This document shows, one piece after another, positions 8,876 to 18,738 of a stretch of 64,000 nucleotides of DNA. The notes under the pieces are model-generated. The model saw only the letters and a list, made by a program, of their open reading frames with translations, had not been told where the DNA came from and did no database searches. Every line of letters begins with the position of its first letter. The first letter of the stretch is position 1. The DNA comes from Amorphophallus konjac (Eukaryota; Streptophyta; Magnoliopsida; Alismatales; Araceae), in NCBI GenBank assembly GCA_022559845.1, contig CM040128.1, forward strand, positions 72,169,247-72,233,246, in the 5' to 3' direction. The translations under genes and the position numbers were made by a program.

Positions 8876-11800
8876 AGAAGAGGTGAGACGGCCATCGACT
8901 TCATCAAGAGGTGGAGGGATGTTAGCATGCACTGTGATAACCCTCCCACGCCGGAGGATGCTATTACCATATGTCGCCGAGGCCTGGCGGCCGAAGTTAG
9001 TGAAAAGCTCTTGGGTTCCAGTATCCGGGGCTTTGATCAGCTCAACTCGGTGGTCGCGGAGATCGAAATGTTCTTCGCAGACCATCCGACACACTCCTCG
9101 GCCAAGGGCAAAGCCCCCAAGGACCGCCCAGTTGGGGGAAAAGAAATCAATGCAGTGGATTTCTCCCCGACAAATGGCGAGAAAGGAGGCGCTAAGGGGA
9201 AGGGTAATGGCAAAAAGTCGGAGGTCAAGAAGGCCGCTGAAGCCTTGGCGGAGAATATGAAGAAGCCGTACTCCTTCAGGAAAGAGCACACAAAAATTCT
9301 CTTTGATTTGTGTATGCAGGAGGAGCTGTTTTCCTTGCCAGAGCCGCGGAGGCCGGCAGAAGTAGGCAAGACGGATGATCCCAACTACTGTGTGTATCAC
9401 CGGAGGTTGGGACATACTATTACAGATTGCTATGTTTTCAAAGACATAGCCGAAGATATTATCCAGAAAGGTCTCATAAACATGTTAGGCCATGCGGTTG
9501 AGCCTCCACAGCCGCACCACTGGAGTCGATCCACTCGATCGGCCAATGTGGTTTATATGGCGGCACCGGTTTCAGCATTGCACGCCGCCGAGGCTGGGTC
9601 TTCAAACCAACAACCTCAAGCCATTCCCGAGTCGTCGTGCTGGCCAGGAGTGGAACACCTTGCTGTAAGAAGGCTCCTCTGGAAAGTCCGTCGGGAAATC
9701 CACCAGCTGAGACAAGAACAGCGAGAGTTGCTGCAGTTTCTCCATTATTTGGATGATCAGCTCGCTGCTCTTCCCCAAGCCCAGAGTGAACAGCTCACAA
9801 ACCTTCATGGAGCAGAGGCAAACCCACTTCCACCTGTCTCACAGAGGTCAGGGTCAAATGGTTGGCTGTCCGAGGACTCATCAAGCTCGTCAGAAGAGGC
9901 GGAACCTGCAAAGCCATTTTCTTTTCACCGTGAACAAACTCTACAGATTTTCTTCGCGTGTTGCCGTGCTGAGCTGGTAACCCCGTCAGTAGCAACTAAT
10001 CACCAACGACCTGAAGCCCGGTTCTATCAAGATTATTGCCCTTATCATGAGGCATCGGGTCATATTATTTTCAACTGTCAACCTTTCAAGGACCTTGCGG
10101 AAGATTTCATCAGGCGAGGGATAGTTGATATGGGTGATTCCTTAGTGCGCCCTCCACAGCCACATGCGCGTGGGGCGATGACGTTCTCAGTTAATGTCAT
10201 CCATACGCGGTTGGCATTCAACCTGCCTGACCCTTCTGCTGAAGGGAATGTTTCCCGACAACCGGGAACCGAGGCCACACTCTGGTACCCAGGACAGCGA
10301 CCTTCCCATCAGTGTTCTTTCCCCAAGGAAGACACTGAAAAGATATTTGACAAGCTTCTAGAGGATGGGTGGGTGTTGGCATATGACCCTCCGTCTTATT
10401 ACAACGAGACGGCCAAGAGTCATCCTCGCTATTGCAAGTATCATGCGAGGGTGTCCCACCCTACTCAACACTGTGAAGATGTTCAAGACTTCATTGAAGC
10501 TCTCATTCAGAAAGGGGTTGTGGATACCCAGGGGAATTCTATGACAAGGCTACGCCTCACAGAAGCCGCCAAGGAGACTCTTCAGCAGGTTCGGCGAGAG
10601 AACGAGGCTTTTGCCCGGTTGGCCCGCCCAAGCGAGCCTCGACAAAATGAGGAGTTCCCGTTGCTCGCTAAGGACAAGACTGCTCGTGAGAAGCCTAAGG
10701 CTCAGAGCCCGGGAGACTGCGCTGTACGACGAAGCCCTGGGGCTCAACTCAAACCGAGCCAGCCAGGTGTTGTCATAAGAGAATGTCCTCGGCCAGTTGA
10801 TAAAGGAAAGGCCAAGGTCCTGAATCCTCAGGGTGAGGCTCCGGCTGGATTAGCCAAGCTACAAAGCCTGGAGAAGCCTCAACCGGCGCAGCCCGTCAAA
10901 GGGCCGGCCAAAGCCCCCTTGCAGTCTGGTCGCCTTGAGAAGGTTGCCACTAGCTGCCCGCAGAGCAATGATAAGGGCAAGCGCAAAGTTCTAGAGGTTG
11001 AGCCTAAGACTCAGCCTGGAGCTAAGTTAACAAATCCTCAACCTGCGGCAAAGAAAGAGTCAGCGATTCTGCAAAAATCTTTGGGGCTCCACTTCGGCCA
11101 GATGGAGTTCCAGGAGTTGCCGCCAGAAATAGTTGCTCAGGCGATCAAGGCCACTTTCCAACCCTCCCCTAAGGCAGAGGAGTGGACCCGCGTGGGCCCA
11201 AGGAAGAGCCGCGAAAGCCAAAGTGCCAGACGGCCAGTGCAACGCGGGAGTCAGAGTGGTGGCGTTAAGCAACCTCGTTCCGCAAAGTCATCTCCTCCTT
11301 CTTTAGAGGAGGTCGCCCGCCTCAAGAAGCAAGAAAAGAACCGGAGAAAAAATTTGAAGAGGAGGCTTAAAAAGCAGGCTGAGCAGGTAGTCGCCATGGA
11401 GGCCTCCAAACGACTCACTCCAGTGCAACGGTTGCAAAAGCTTATTGACCAACTGGAGGAATACGAGCCACCTTGCCCCACTGGGATGGTCACGTTGGAC
11501 AAATACATCCCCTGGGAAAAGTTTGGGCATAAGACCCGGCTCCTCAACTGGCTACGGGAGACTCTGCATCGTCTTGAAGACGGTGAGAGGATTCCAACTC
11601 CGGAAGAGCTCTTGCTGTTTTGCAAGGACGAAGAGCTTACTATTGAGGCCCTTGAGCAGGAGATGCGGGAGTTGTCATGCAACATGGTGGCCATTCCACC
11701 CCCGGACAACATAAATGCTCCTGGCGGAGAAGGCTGTGCACCCATGGCTACATATCAACGCCGATCAGGGAGGAGTCGGCGGGCACGTGGTCGAGGTCGC

Positions 11801-14758
11801 GGTCGAGGGCGAGAAAGTCCTTTGACCCCTGACCGGGTGATAATGCTCAGAGGAGAAAAATCGGGCCCTATTCCTGTGCCACGAGTACGGGGTGTTCCCT
11901 TCATCCCTACATCCTCGGAGAATGTTGATAGAACCCCGGAGAATCGAGGGACGGGCGGCGTCCCTTTTGTAATTCCCTCCTCAGAGAGAGAAGAAGCTCC
12001 CACAGATGACTCTCCGTCAACGCCGGCTCCTGAGCAGGCGGGTCCTTCGAACAGTGCCTCAGGAGAAGGTTCCTCGGGTCATGCCGAGCCAGCCGAATCC
12101 CAGTCGGCCTCAGATGTGTCTTTGGCACCACTCTTTCAAGAAGCGGCGGAGATGCAAGATGAAGATCAACGCCCGGCTAAAAAGGAGAAACCCCATGGAG
12201 CTCCGAACACTCTGGAGGAACTTATTCCCCCATTTGACAAGATCCGCGCTAGGGCGGACCGTAAAATCATTCAACATATGAGCCGGTTCCCAACTAGCAT
12301 TACTGTATGGGAAGCTATCGCCTGGAGCAAGGATCTTCGAGAAGCTCTGGTAAAGGTGCTCCAAGACCCCGAGGCGTATGAGGCTCATGTGGCAGAGTTG
12401 CAAGCCCAAGCATATGAGGCTCTGGCAGCCAATATTGTTTTCACAGACAAGGATATGCTACTGGCTTCCCCTTGCCACAATCGTCCCTTATATATGAAAG
12501 GGACAATCAACGGCCATGAGGTGAATCGAATCTTGGTCGATGCAGGGGCCGCAGTAAATATCATGCCATTAAAGACGTTCAAATCTCTTTATTTGGCACC
12601 TTACTTGCAAAAGGTCAATGCTGTCAAGATTTTGGGGTTTAATCAGGGCTCCGAGGAGGCCCTTGGACGCGTCGAGGTGAAGCTTGTGCTGGGCGACTTC
12701 ACCACCAAGGCGATATTTTACATCATCAATTCTGACACATCCTACAAGATGCTGTTGGGAAGACCCTGGTTGCATGAAAATTGGGTCATCCCATCAACAT
12801 TGCACCAATGCCTTAAATATTCAAAAGGGGAAAAGCAGTATACAGTCTTTGCAGACCAGGCTCCCTTTCACCCCAATGAATGCCACCTGGCGGATGCCTC
12901 CCTATACTTCGGGGAACCCACTATTTCAATCCCCGATAAAGTTCAAGACAAGGGGAAGCAGAAGGTCGAACCTGAACCAGAAGGAAGGCAACTCTTCACG
13001 GTCAATCGTGAGGTGTTAAAGCTCCACCAGTTGAGTCTCAAGCCTGCGTCGAAGCCTATGCAAGCAGAAAGAGGCAAGATTGACTTTGAGGCCAACCTCA
13101 TCAGTCAAGCTATCAACTGCAGTGTACCTCTGCCCCCAAATTGCATTCAACTTCCCTTTGTTACGGAAGAGCACGGGGTGGAAGAATTGAAGACCTTTGT
13201 AGTTTCTTACATACGCAAAGGTCGAAGGAAAGACCGTCACCTGGTTCAGCCAATTGTCTTCTACAGAGGGGACCAAATACCGCCAAGTCCGCTGGAGGAC
13301 GACTTCGGGTGGGCATCGCCAGCTGACAAGGTGTCAGAGCCTATCCAAGCCATGGCTCATATGCCTGCCCGACTCAAGCGCATGTGTATGAAGCAGGGGA
13401 TTCCACAGCAGCAAACTTCTGCGCAGAAAACATATTTTTCTAATCTCTGGAATCCTCCACATGTCAGGGGGCAACCTCCATTTTCTCACAAAGACACCCG
13501 AGGATTGGGCTATGAGCAAGAGCCAGAATTCCGGGTCCATTATGCTATTAATGCCATAGGGCTCTTATCATCCTCTCGTGAGGAGGCCCGAAAGGAGCCT
13601 GCGACTGAAGAACTCTATCAGGAGTCTACAGAAGCCATGGCGTCTCCTCCGTCAGTGTCCGGCGAGGATTCGCAGACAGGAGAAATCTCCTCAACCTCTA
13701 CTGGCGACTTGGTGATACCAGAGGAGTTTGAGATCTGCGAGATCAGCCCTGATGAAGCTGAAGACTTCGTTGACCTCCAACCAGCTCCACCTGAGCTCGA
13801 AGACGGTGGTCAAGCAACTGTTGATGAGTTGGTCGAGGTCAACCTTGGCACTCATGGCGAACATAAGCCCACCTTTGTAAGTGCCCTCCTTAGTGGGGAA
13901 GAACGACAGGCATATCAGCAACTCTTGAATGAATTCAGAGACTGCTTTGCCTGGACATACAAAGAGATGCCGGGCCTTGATCCATCCGTGGCAGAACATG
14001 AACTGGCGATACTCCCGACAGCCAAGCCAGTTAAGCAAGCCCAGAGACGCATGCGCCATGAACTGGAGGTGAAGGTGAATGCGGAGGTCGACAAAATGTT
14101 AGACGTGGACTTTATAGAGCCATGCAGGTACCCTGTGTGGCTCGCCAATATAGTCCCCGTCAAAAAGAAGAACGGCCAAGTCCGGGTCTGCATCGACTTT
14201 CGGGATCTGAATAAAGCCTGTCCAAAGGACGACTTCCCAGTCCCGATCATCGAGACGATGGTGGATATGACTGCTGGTCATGAGGCCCTGTCTTTTATGG
14301 ACGGGTCATCTGGTTACAACCAAATCCATATGGCTGTCAAAGACAAGGATCATACGGCTTTCAGAACCCCAAAAGGCATCTTCAGCTACAAGAGAATGCC
14401 ATTTGGCTTGAAAAACGCCGGTGCCACATATCAAAGGGCAATGACCAAAATCTTTAATGAGATGCTGCACAATGTTGTCGAATGTTATGTCGACGACCTG
14501 GTCGTTAAGTCCAAAAGGCGAGCTAATCACTTAGCCGACCTACGTCGGGTCTTCGAGCGGCTTCGACAATATCAGCTCAAGATGAATCCGATGAAATGCG
14601 CCTTTGGAGTCTCCAGCGGCAAGTTCCTCAGTTTTATCGTCAGATACCGAGGGATAGAGATAGATCCTGACAAAATCAGGGCTATCAATGAGCTCCCTCC
14701 ACCCAGGAACATAACGGAGCTCAGATCTCTGCAGGGAAGGCTCGCTTATATCAGGTGA
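8876..14758 (+). CDS. pol: Tat-A gag (C-terminal)-protease-reverse transcriptase
   Basis: Open from 8876; the first ATG is at 8927. The gag domain finishes first. Three zinc-knuckle-like modules of form C-x2-H-x4-H-x4-C follow at about 9388, 10033 and 10430, each with a preceding (S)F-(R/H/P)(K/R)E helix and a following helix. A long Lys/Pro-rich linker comes next. The aspartic protease has LVDAGAAVN with its Asp codon at 12539; D-A-G replaces the usual D-T/S-G. The RT has VCIDFRDLNKACPKDDFPVP, a FMDGSSGYNQI region and YVDD at 14486-14497. The frame ends at TGA 14756-14758, just before the RNase H region. The TGA interrupts a continuous frame, so this copy probably could not make a full pol without readthrough. 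Confidence 0.9.
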   Translation, partial: RRGETAIDFIKRWRDVSMHCDNPPTPEDAITICRRGLAAEVSEKLLGSSIRGFDQLNSVVAEIEMFFADHPTHSSAKGKAPKDRPVGGKEINAVDFSPTNGEKGGAKGKGNGKKSEVKKAAEALAENMKKPYSFRKEHTKILFDLCMQEELFSLPEPRRPAEVGKTDDPNYCVYHRRLGHTITDCYVFKDIAEDIIQKGLINMLGHAVEPPQPHHWSRSTRSANVVYMAAPVSALHAAEAGSSNQQPQAIPESSCWPGVEHLAVRRLLWKVRREIHQLRQEQRELLQFLHYLDDQLAALPQAQSEQLTNLHGAEANPLPPVSQRSGSNGWLSEDSSSSSEEAEPAKPFSFHREQTLQIFFACCRAELVTPSVATNHQRPEARFYQDYCPYHEASGHIIFNCQPFKDLAEDFIRRGIVDMGDSLVRPPQPHARGAMTFSVNVIHTRLAFNLPDPSAEGNVSRQPGTEATLWYPGQRPSHQCSFPKEDTEKIFDKLLEDGWVLAYDPPSYYNETAKSHPRYCKYHARVSHPTQHCEDVQDFIEALIQKGVVDTQGNSMTRLRLTEAAKETLQQVRRENEAFARLARPSEPRQNEEFPLLAKDKTAREKPKAQSPGDCAVRRSPGAQLKPSQPGVVIRECPRPVDKGKAKVLNPQGEAPAGLAKLQSLEKPQPAQPVKGPAKAPLQSGRLEKVATSCPQSNDKGKRKVLEVEPKTQPGAKLTNPQPAAKKESAILQKSLGLHFGQMEFQELPPEIVAQAIKATFQPSPKAEEWTRVGPRKSRESQSARRPVQRGSQSGGVKQPRSAKSSPPSLEEVARLKKQEKNRRKNLKRRLKKQAEQVVAMEASKRLTPVQRLQKLIDQLEEYEPPCPTGMVTLDKYIPWEKFGHKTRLLNWLRETLHRLEDGERIPTPEELLLFCKDEELTIEALEQEMRELSCNMVAIPPPDNINAPGGEGCAPMATYQRRSGRSRRARGRGRGRGRESPLTPDRVIMLRGEKSGPIPVPRVRGVPFIPTSSENVDRTPENRGTGGVPFVIPSSEREEAPTDDSPSTPAPEQAGPSNSASGEGSSGHAEPAESQSASDVSLAPLFQEAAEMQDEDQRPAKKEKPHGAPNTLEELIPPFDKIRARADRKIIQHMSRFPTSITVWEAIAWSKDLREALVKVLQDPEAYEAHVAELQAQAYEALAANIVFTDKDMLLASPCHNRPLYMKGTINGHEVNRILVDAGAAVNIMPLKTFKSLYLAPYLQKVNAVKILGFNQGSEEALGRVEVKLVLGDFTTKAIFYIINSDTSYKMLLGRPWLHENWVIPSTLHQCLKYSKGEKQYTVFADQAPFHPNECHLADASLYFGEPTISIPDKVQDKGKQKVEPEPEGRQLFTVNREVLKLHQLSLKPASKPMQAERGKIDFEANLISQAINCSVPLPPNCIQLPFVTEEHGVEELKTFVVSYIRKGRRKDRHLVQPIVFYRGDQIPPSPLEDDFGWASPADKVSEPIQAMAHMPARLKRMCMKQGIPQQQTSAQKTYFSNLWNPPHVRGQPPFSHKDTRGLGYEQEPEFRVHYAINAIGLLSSSREEARKEPATEELYQESTEAMASPPSVSGEDSQTGEISSTSTGDLVIPEEFEICEISPDEAEDFVDLQPAPPELEDGGQATVDELVEVNLGTHGEHKPTFVSALLSGEERQAYQQLLNEFRDCFAWTYKEMPGLDPSVAEHELAILPTAKPVKQAQRRMRHELEVKVNAEVDKMLDVDFIEPCRYPVWLANIVPVKKKNGQVRVCIDFRDLNKACPKDDFPVPIIETMVDMTAGHEALSFMDGSSGYNQIHMAVKDKDHTAFRTPKGIFSYKRMPFGLKNAGATYQRAMTKIFNEMLHNVVECYVDDLVVKSKRRANHLADLRRVFERLRQYQLKMNPMKCAFGVSSGKFLSFIVRYRGIEIDPDKIRAINELPPPRNITELRSLQGRLAYIR

Positions 14759-17272
14759 TTCATCTCTAACCTCTCAGGAAGGTGCATGCCCTTCGGCAAA
14801 TTGATGAAAAAAGGAGCACCCTTTATTTGGGATGAGAGCTGTCAAAAGGCTTTCGAACAACTCAAGGAGTATCTCTTGACTCCACCAGTCTTAGGGGCAC
14901 CTGTCAGAGGAAAGCCTCTCATTCTTTACATCGCAGCCATGGAGGCTTCCCTTGGGGCTCTTCTGGCCCAAATTAATGAGGAGGGTAAAGAGCAGCCACT
15001 ATATTATCTCAGCAAGAAGCTGATCGGCCTCGAGTGTCGATACTCACCTATGGAGAAAATGTGCCTTGCTTTGGTGTTCGCTGTCAAAAAGTTACGGCAC
15101 TATCTGTTAGTGCACCGAGTGGAGCTCATCTCTAAATGGGACCCGCTCAAGTACCTACTCAGTCAACCTGTCCTCTCTGGAAGGTTAGGGAAATGGGCTC
15201 TTATCTTGATGGAGTTTGACATTACATTCGTCCCACGCAAGGCGATCAAGGGACAAGGGATGGCTGATTTTCTTGCTGCACACCCTGTGCCGGCGGAGTC
15301 GTTCCTCAACTTCGACCTACCAGACGAGGAGAAGCTGATGCAACCACGTGATGCTGAAGAGGGTGCAGATGTCTCACTCCATCCTGAACAAGAGGTGTTG
15401 TCTCTCGGCACACCATGTTGGGAGTTGTATTTTGACGGTGCATCTAGGACCGTTAAGAAGACAGGCGGCCTCGTAAGCTCTGTAACCGGCGCCGGCATAG
15501 TCTTCGTATCCCCTCAAGGGGGTATACTTCATCATTCCTGCGCTCTCATGAAGTCATTGACTAATAATGAGGCGGAATATGAAGCATTAATCATTGGGCT
15601 ACAGCTAGCGCTGGAAATGGAGCTCAAATGTATTAGAGTGTATGGGGATTCTCAGCTCATTGTCCGTCAAGTCCTCGGTGATTATGATGTGCGGAAAAAG
15701 GAGTTGATCCCTTACTTTGAGGCCGTTATGAGGCTTAAAGAAAAGTTCTATCTCTTTGAGATAAGCCATGTGCCGAGGGGTAGTAATTCTCAGGAAGATG
15801 CGTTGGCAAAGTTAGCAGCCGCGTTGAAGCTTCCACCTGACGGTGAATTGAATATTACAGTCAGGCACAGAAGGCTCATGCCCAGCATGCTTGATGAAGA
15901 ATCGGGCCTCACCATTTATGAGGTTCACCACCTCGAAGAGGGAAATGATCCAGAGGAAGAAGATTGGCACGAGCCAATTATACAAATCAAGAACGGGCAG
16001 TTTCCTCCGGAACGAGCTCGAAGGGTGCAGTTGCTTAGAAGGGCTGCGTCATATCGGTTGCTTGATGGTATTCTCTTCAGGCTCGCCCAGGAAAAGGACC
16101 ACCCGGTGCTCTTGCGATGTCTCTCACTTAAGGAAGCCAGGACCGTCATGCGGGAGGTCCACTCTGGGTTGTGCGGGGCTCACCAGGCCGGGACGAAGAT
16201 GAAGATGAATATCAAACTTAAGGGCTTCTATTGGCCTACTATGTACGAGGACTGTAACCAATACGCTCGCACCTGTCACCAGCGCCAAGCTTTTGGGCCA
16301 ATCCCTCGGAGGCCTCCAAGCTCTTTACACCCAACGGCTCCTACATGGCCGTTTGCAGAATGGGGCATGGATATAGTGGGACCATTCCCTCCATCCTCTC
16401 AAGGGCATAAATTTATTCTAGCAGCCACAGATTATTTTTCTCGCTGGGCTGAGGCTATTCCTCTGCGAGAGGTTACAGGTGAGGCAGTGGCTCGCTTCGT
16501 AAGATATCATATTATATACAGATTCGGAGTCCCTAGCCGAATTATTTCAGACAATGGGACGCCCTTCAGAAACAAGACAGTGTATGCACTGGCAGCCAAA
16601 TTCCACATTGATTGGAGAACCTCCTCGGTTTATAACCCTCAGGCTAATGGTTTAGCGGAGGCTTTCAACAAAACACTTTGCAAGTTGATGGCAAAGATTA
16701 TAAATGGCCGAAAAAGGGATTGGAGCGAAAAAGTCCATGAAGCCCTCTGGTCCTATCGGACTGTTTATAAAACCCCTACGGGGTGTTCCCCATTTTCACT
16801 GGTGTACGGGGCTGAGGCAATCACCCCTGTAGAGATTGAACTGGCTTCATATCGAGTGGCAGTTCAGGCAGGCCTACCCGGCCAGGAGCAGTCTGAAGCT
16901 GAAAGGAGGCTGGAGGAATTATCCTCTTTAGAAGGCAAAAGACTTCAAGCCTATCAGCATTTGCAGATCTACCAAGCTCGCATGGCGCGTGCTTACGACA
17001 AGTTAGTCAAGCACCGGGCATTCAAGAAAGGCGACTTGGTCATGCTTAAAGAAAAAGAAGTCATTGCCGGCAAGCCAAGCGGGAAACTCCAACCCAATTG
17101 GCGGGGGCCTTACATCATCCAGAAGGTCTTCGAAGGCGGGGCTTACACGGTGGTGGACCACAAAGGCAACAGTCCGTTCCCTCCTCTCAATGGCAAGCAC
17201 ATGAAGCTCTACCATGCGCCACCGCAAGAGTTTCCACAGCAGTCCTCACAGGACAGTACCTCTCGTCAGTAA
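14759..17272 (+). CDS. pol: Tat-A RNase H-second RNase H-integrase
   Basis: Continues the RT frame; the first ATG is 14786. The Ty3-type RNase H contains YSPMEKMCLALVFAVKKLRHY. A second, archaeal-like RNase H (about 15418-15830) has LYFDGAS, NNEAEYEALI, YGDSQLIV and EDALAKLA, the hallmark of Tat elements. Integrase follows: an HHCC zinc domain (HSGLCGAH...CNQYARTCHQRQ, about 16157-16285), then the DDE core with catalytic Asp near 16367 (GMDIVGPF), Asp near 16555 (ISDNGTPF) and Glu near 16658 (NGLAEAFNK). The C-terminal SH3-like part contains LQPNWRGPY. There is no chromodomain. All catalytic residues are present. It ends with TAA at 17270-17272. Confidence 0.92.
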   Translation, partial: FISNLSGRCMPFGKLMKKGAPFIWDESCQKAFEQLKEYLLTPPVLGAPVRGKPLILYIAAMEASLGALLAQINEEGKEQPLYYLSKKLIGLECRYSPMEKMCLALVFAVKKLRHYLLVHRVELISKWDPLKYLLSQPVLSGRLGKWALILMEFDITFVPRKAIKGQGMADFLAAHPVPAESFLNFDLPDEEKLMQPRDAEEGADVSLHPEQEVLSLGTPCWELYFDGASRTVKKTGGLVSSVTGAGIVFVSPQGGILHHSCALMKSLTNNEAEYEALIIGLQLALEMELKCIRVYGDSQLIVRQVLGDYDVRKKELIPYFEAVMRLKEKFYLFEISHVPRGSNSQEDALAKLAAALKLPPDGELNITVRHRRLMPSMLDEESGLTIYEVHHLEEGNDPEEEDWHEPIIQIKNGQFPPERARRVQLLRRAASYRLLDGILFRLAQEKDHPVLLRCLSLKEARTVMREVHSGLCGAHQAGTKMKMNIKLKGFYWPTMYEDCNQYARTCHQRQAFGPIPRRPPSSLHPTAPTWPFAEWGMDIVGPFPPSSQGHKFILAATDYFSRWAEAIPLREVTGEAVARFVRYHIIYRFGVPSRIISDNGTPFRNKTVYALAAKFHIDWRTSSVYNPQANGLAEAFNKTLCKLMAKIINGRKRDWSEKVHEALWSYRTVYKTPTGCSPFSLVYGAEAITPVEIELASYRVAVQAGLPGQEQSEAERRLEELSSLEGKRLQAYQHLQIYQARMARAYDKLVKHRAFKKGDLVMLKEKEVIAGKPSGKLQPNWRGPYIIQKVFEGGAYTVVDHKGNSPFPPLNGKHMKLYHAPPQEFPQQSSQDSTSRQ

Positions 17273-17279
17273 AGGTTCA

Positions 17280-17516
17280 AAAAAAAAAGGGGGTTAAAAA
17301 TACTGATACCCCGACGGACTCAGTCAGCCTTCAATGGTTGGCTGAGGGTAAAAAGGCCACAGACCCGGTCGAGGTGAAAACCCGAAAGGGCGCCTCGGAC
17401 AAAAATGGGCAACCCCTCGGTGTGAAAACCCGAAAGGGCACACTGGAAAAAGCTAAAGGGGGCCAACCTCGGCGAAAACCCGAAAGGGCGGTGAGGTTGG
17501 TAATGTGAAAGAAATT
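17280..17516 (+). repeat. Direct duplication, copy 1 (partner at 18265)
   Basis: About 235 bp starting with an A-run and GGGTTAAAAATACTGA and containing three GAAAACCCGAAAGGGC-type units. It is repeated, diverged, at 18265-18500. Non-coding 3' region of Tat-A. Confidence 0.75.
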
Positions 17517-17654
17517 TTTTTTTCCTCTCTCTGTCTATTCTATGGGGGGGCTCTAAGTCAATGACTCCACCCCATCTCCACCAAAACATCATATTGATGT
17601 CATGGCTAGACCTTACATGTCATTCTATGACACCTAGTCCTACCAACATGTTGA

Positions 17655-18145
17655 GGTTGTCATATTTTGTCCCATCGGGCATGGCCTCAGTATGCTCTCT
17701 CGAGATGCCAACCGATGTCATCTTTCGACTCCCTTTTGTCCCATCGGGCATGACCTCAGTATGCTCTCTCGAGCTGCCAACCGATGTCGTCTTTCGACTC
17801 CCTTTTGTCTCATCGGGCATGGCCTCAGTATGCTCTCTCGAGCTGCCAACCGATGTCGCCTTTTGACTCCTCTTTGTCCCATCGGGCATGGCCTCAGTAT
17901 GCTCTCTCGAGATGCCAACCGATGTCATCTTTTGACTCCCTTTTGTCCCATCGGACATGGCCTCAGTATGCTCTCTCGAGCTGCCAACCGATGTCATCTT
18001 TTGACTCCTTTTTGTCCCATCGGGCATGGCCTCAGTATGCTCTCACGAGCTGCCAACCGATGTCGTCTTTTGACTCTTCTTTGTCTCACCGGGTTTGGCC
18101 TCAGTATGCCCTCTCGGGCTACCAACCCATTTCACCTTTCGGCTC
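17655..18145. repeat. 69-bp tandem array, seven units
   Basis: The unit contains CCATCGGGCATGGCCTCAG. Seven successive copies of CCTCAG start at 17685, 17754, 17823, 17892, 17961, 18030 and 18099, an exact 69-bp period with no indels. Because 69 is divisible by three it keeps frames open on both strands; I regard these ORFs as artefacts. It sits between the pol stop and the antisense gene. Confidence 0.9.
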
Positions 18146-18264
18146 GTAGATTTGACTCATTCGACCCACCTGGGCTGTCAAATCTACCCATTTGTCCCAC
18201 TTGTGTGGCATATACGTCCCTACGGGAATGCCACTTTCTCCTCGCCCCATGGGCGTTATAGGGT

Positions 18265-18500
18265 CAAAAAAAAAATAGGGTTAAAAATATTGAGGCCCCA
18301 GCGGACTTGATTGTTTCTGTTAGAGGGAACAATCAAGGGTAAAAAGGCTTTAACCCAGCTAGGGTGAAAATCCGAAAGGGCGCCCTAGGCAAAAATGGGT
18401 ACCCCTCAGTGTGAAAACCCGCAAGGGCGCACTGGAAAAAGCTAAAGGGGGCTGGTCCTGGCGAAAACCCGAAAGCGCGGTAGGACCGGTAAAGTGAAAA
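18265..18500 (+). repeat. Direct duplication, copy 2
   Basis: Diverged copy of 17280-17516, with the same order of A-run, GGTTAAAAATA and three GAAAA(C/T)CCGAAAG-type units, ending in an AT run. The two copies bracket the 69-bp array. Confidence 0.75.
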
Positions 18501-18738
18501 AAATATATATATAATAAAAAAAAAGAGGTGAAGACACACCCACAGAAGGAGGGGAGCAAAATCAGCTACGCTAAAGCTCTGTCTTTCATTTGCCAATGTC
18601 AATAATGGAGCCCGAGACAAGCCCTCGGGGAAGATGTACATGGCTGGGGTCTGAATGCAGCCCCGCACAAAAAAAAAAGAGAGGAACAAGAAGCCATTAA
18701 AGCCCGAGATCAGTCCGCAGGCCGGCAAGGAGAGTCTC

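Noticed and set aside
17561..18310. Several ORFs of 60-190 aa on both strands after integrase
   Set aside because: The exact 69-bp array keeps frames open. The repeats show no codon-type substitution pattern and no known domain.
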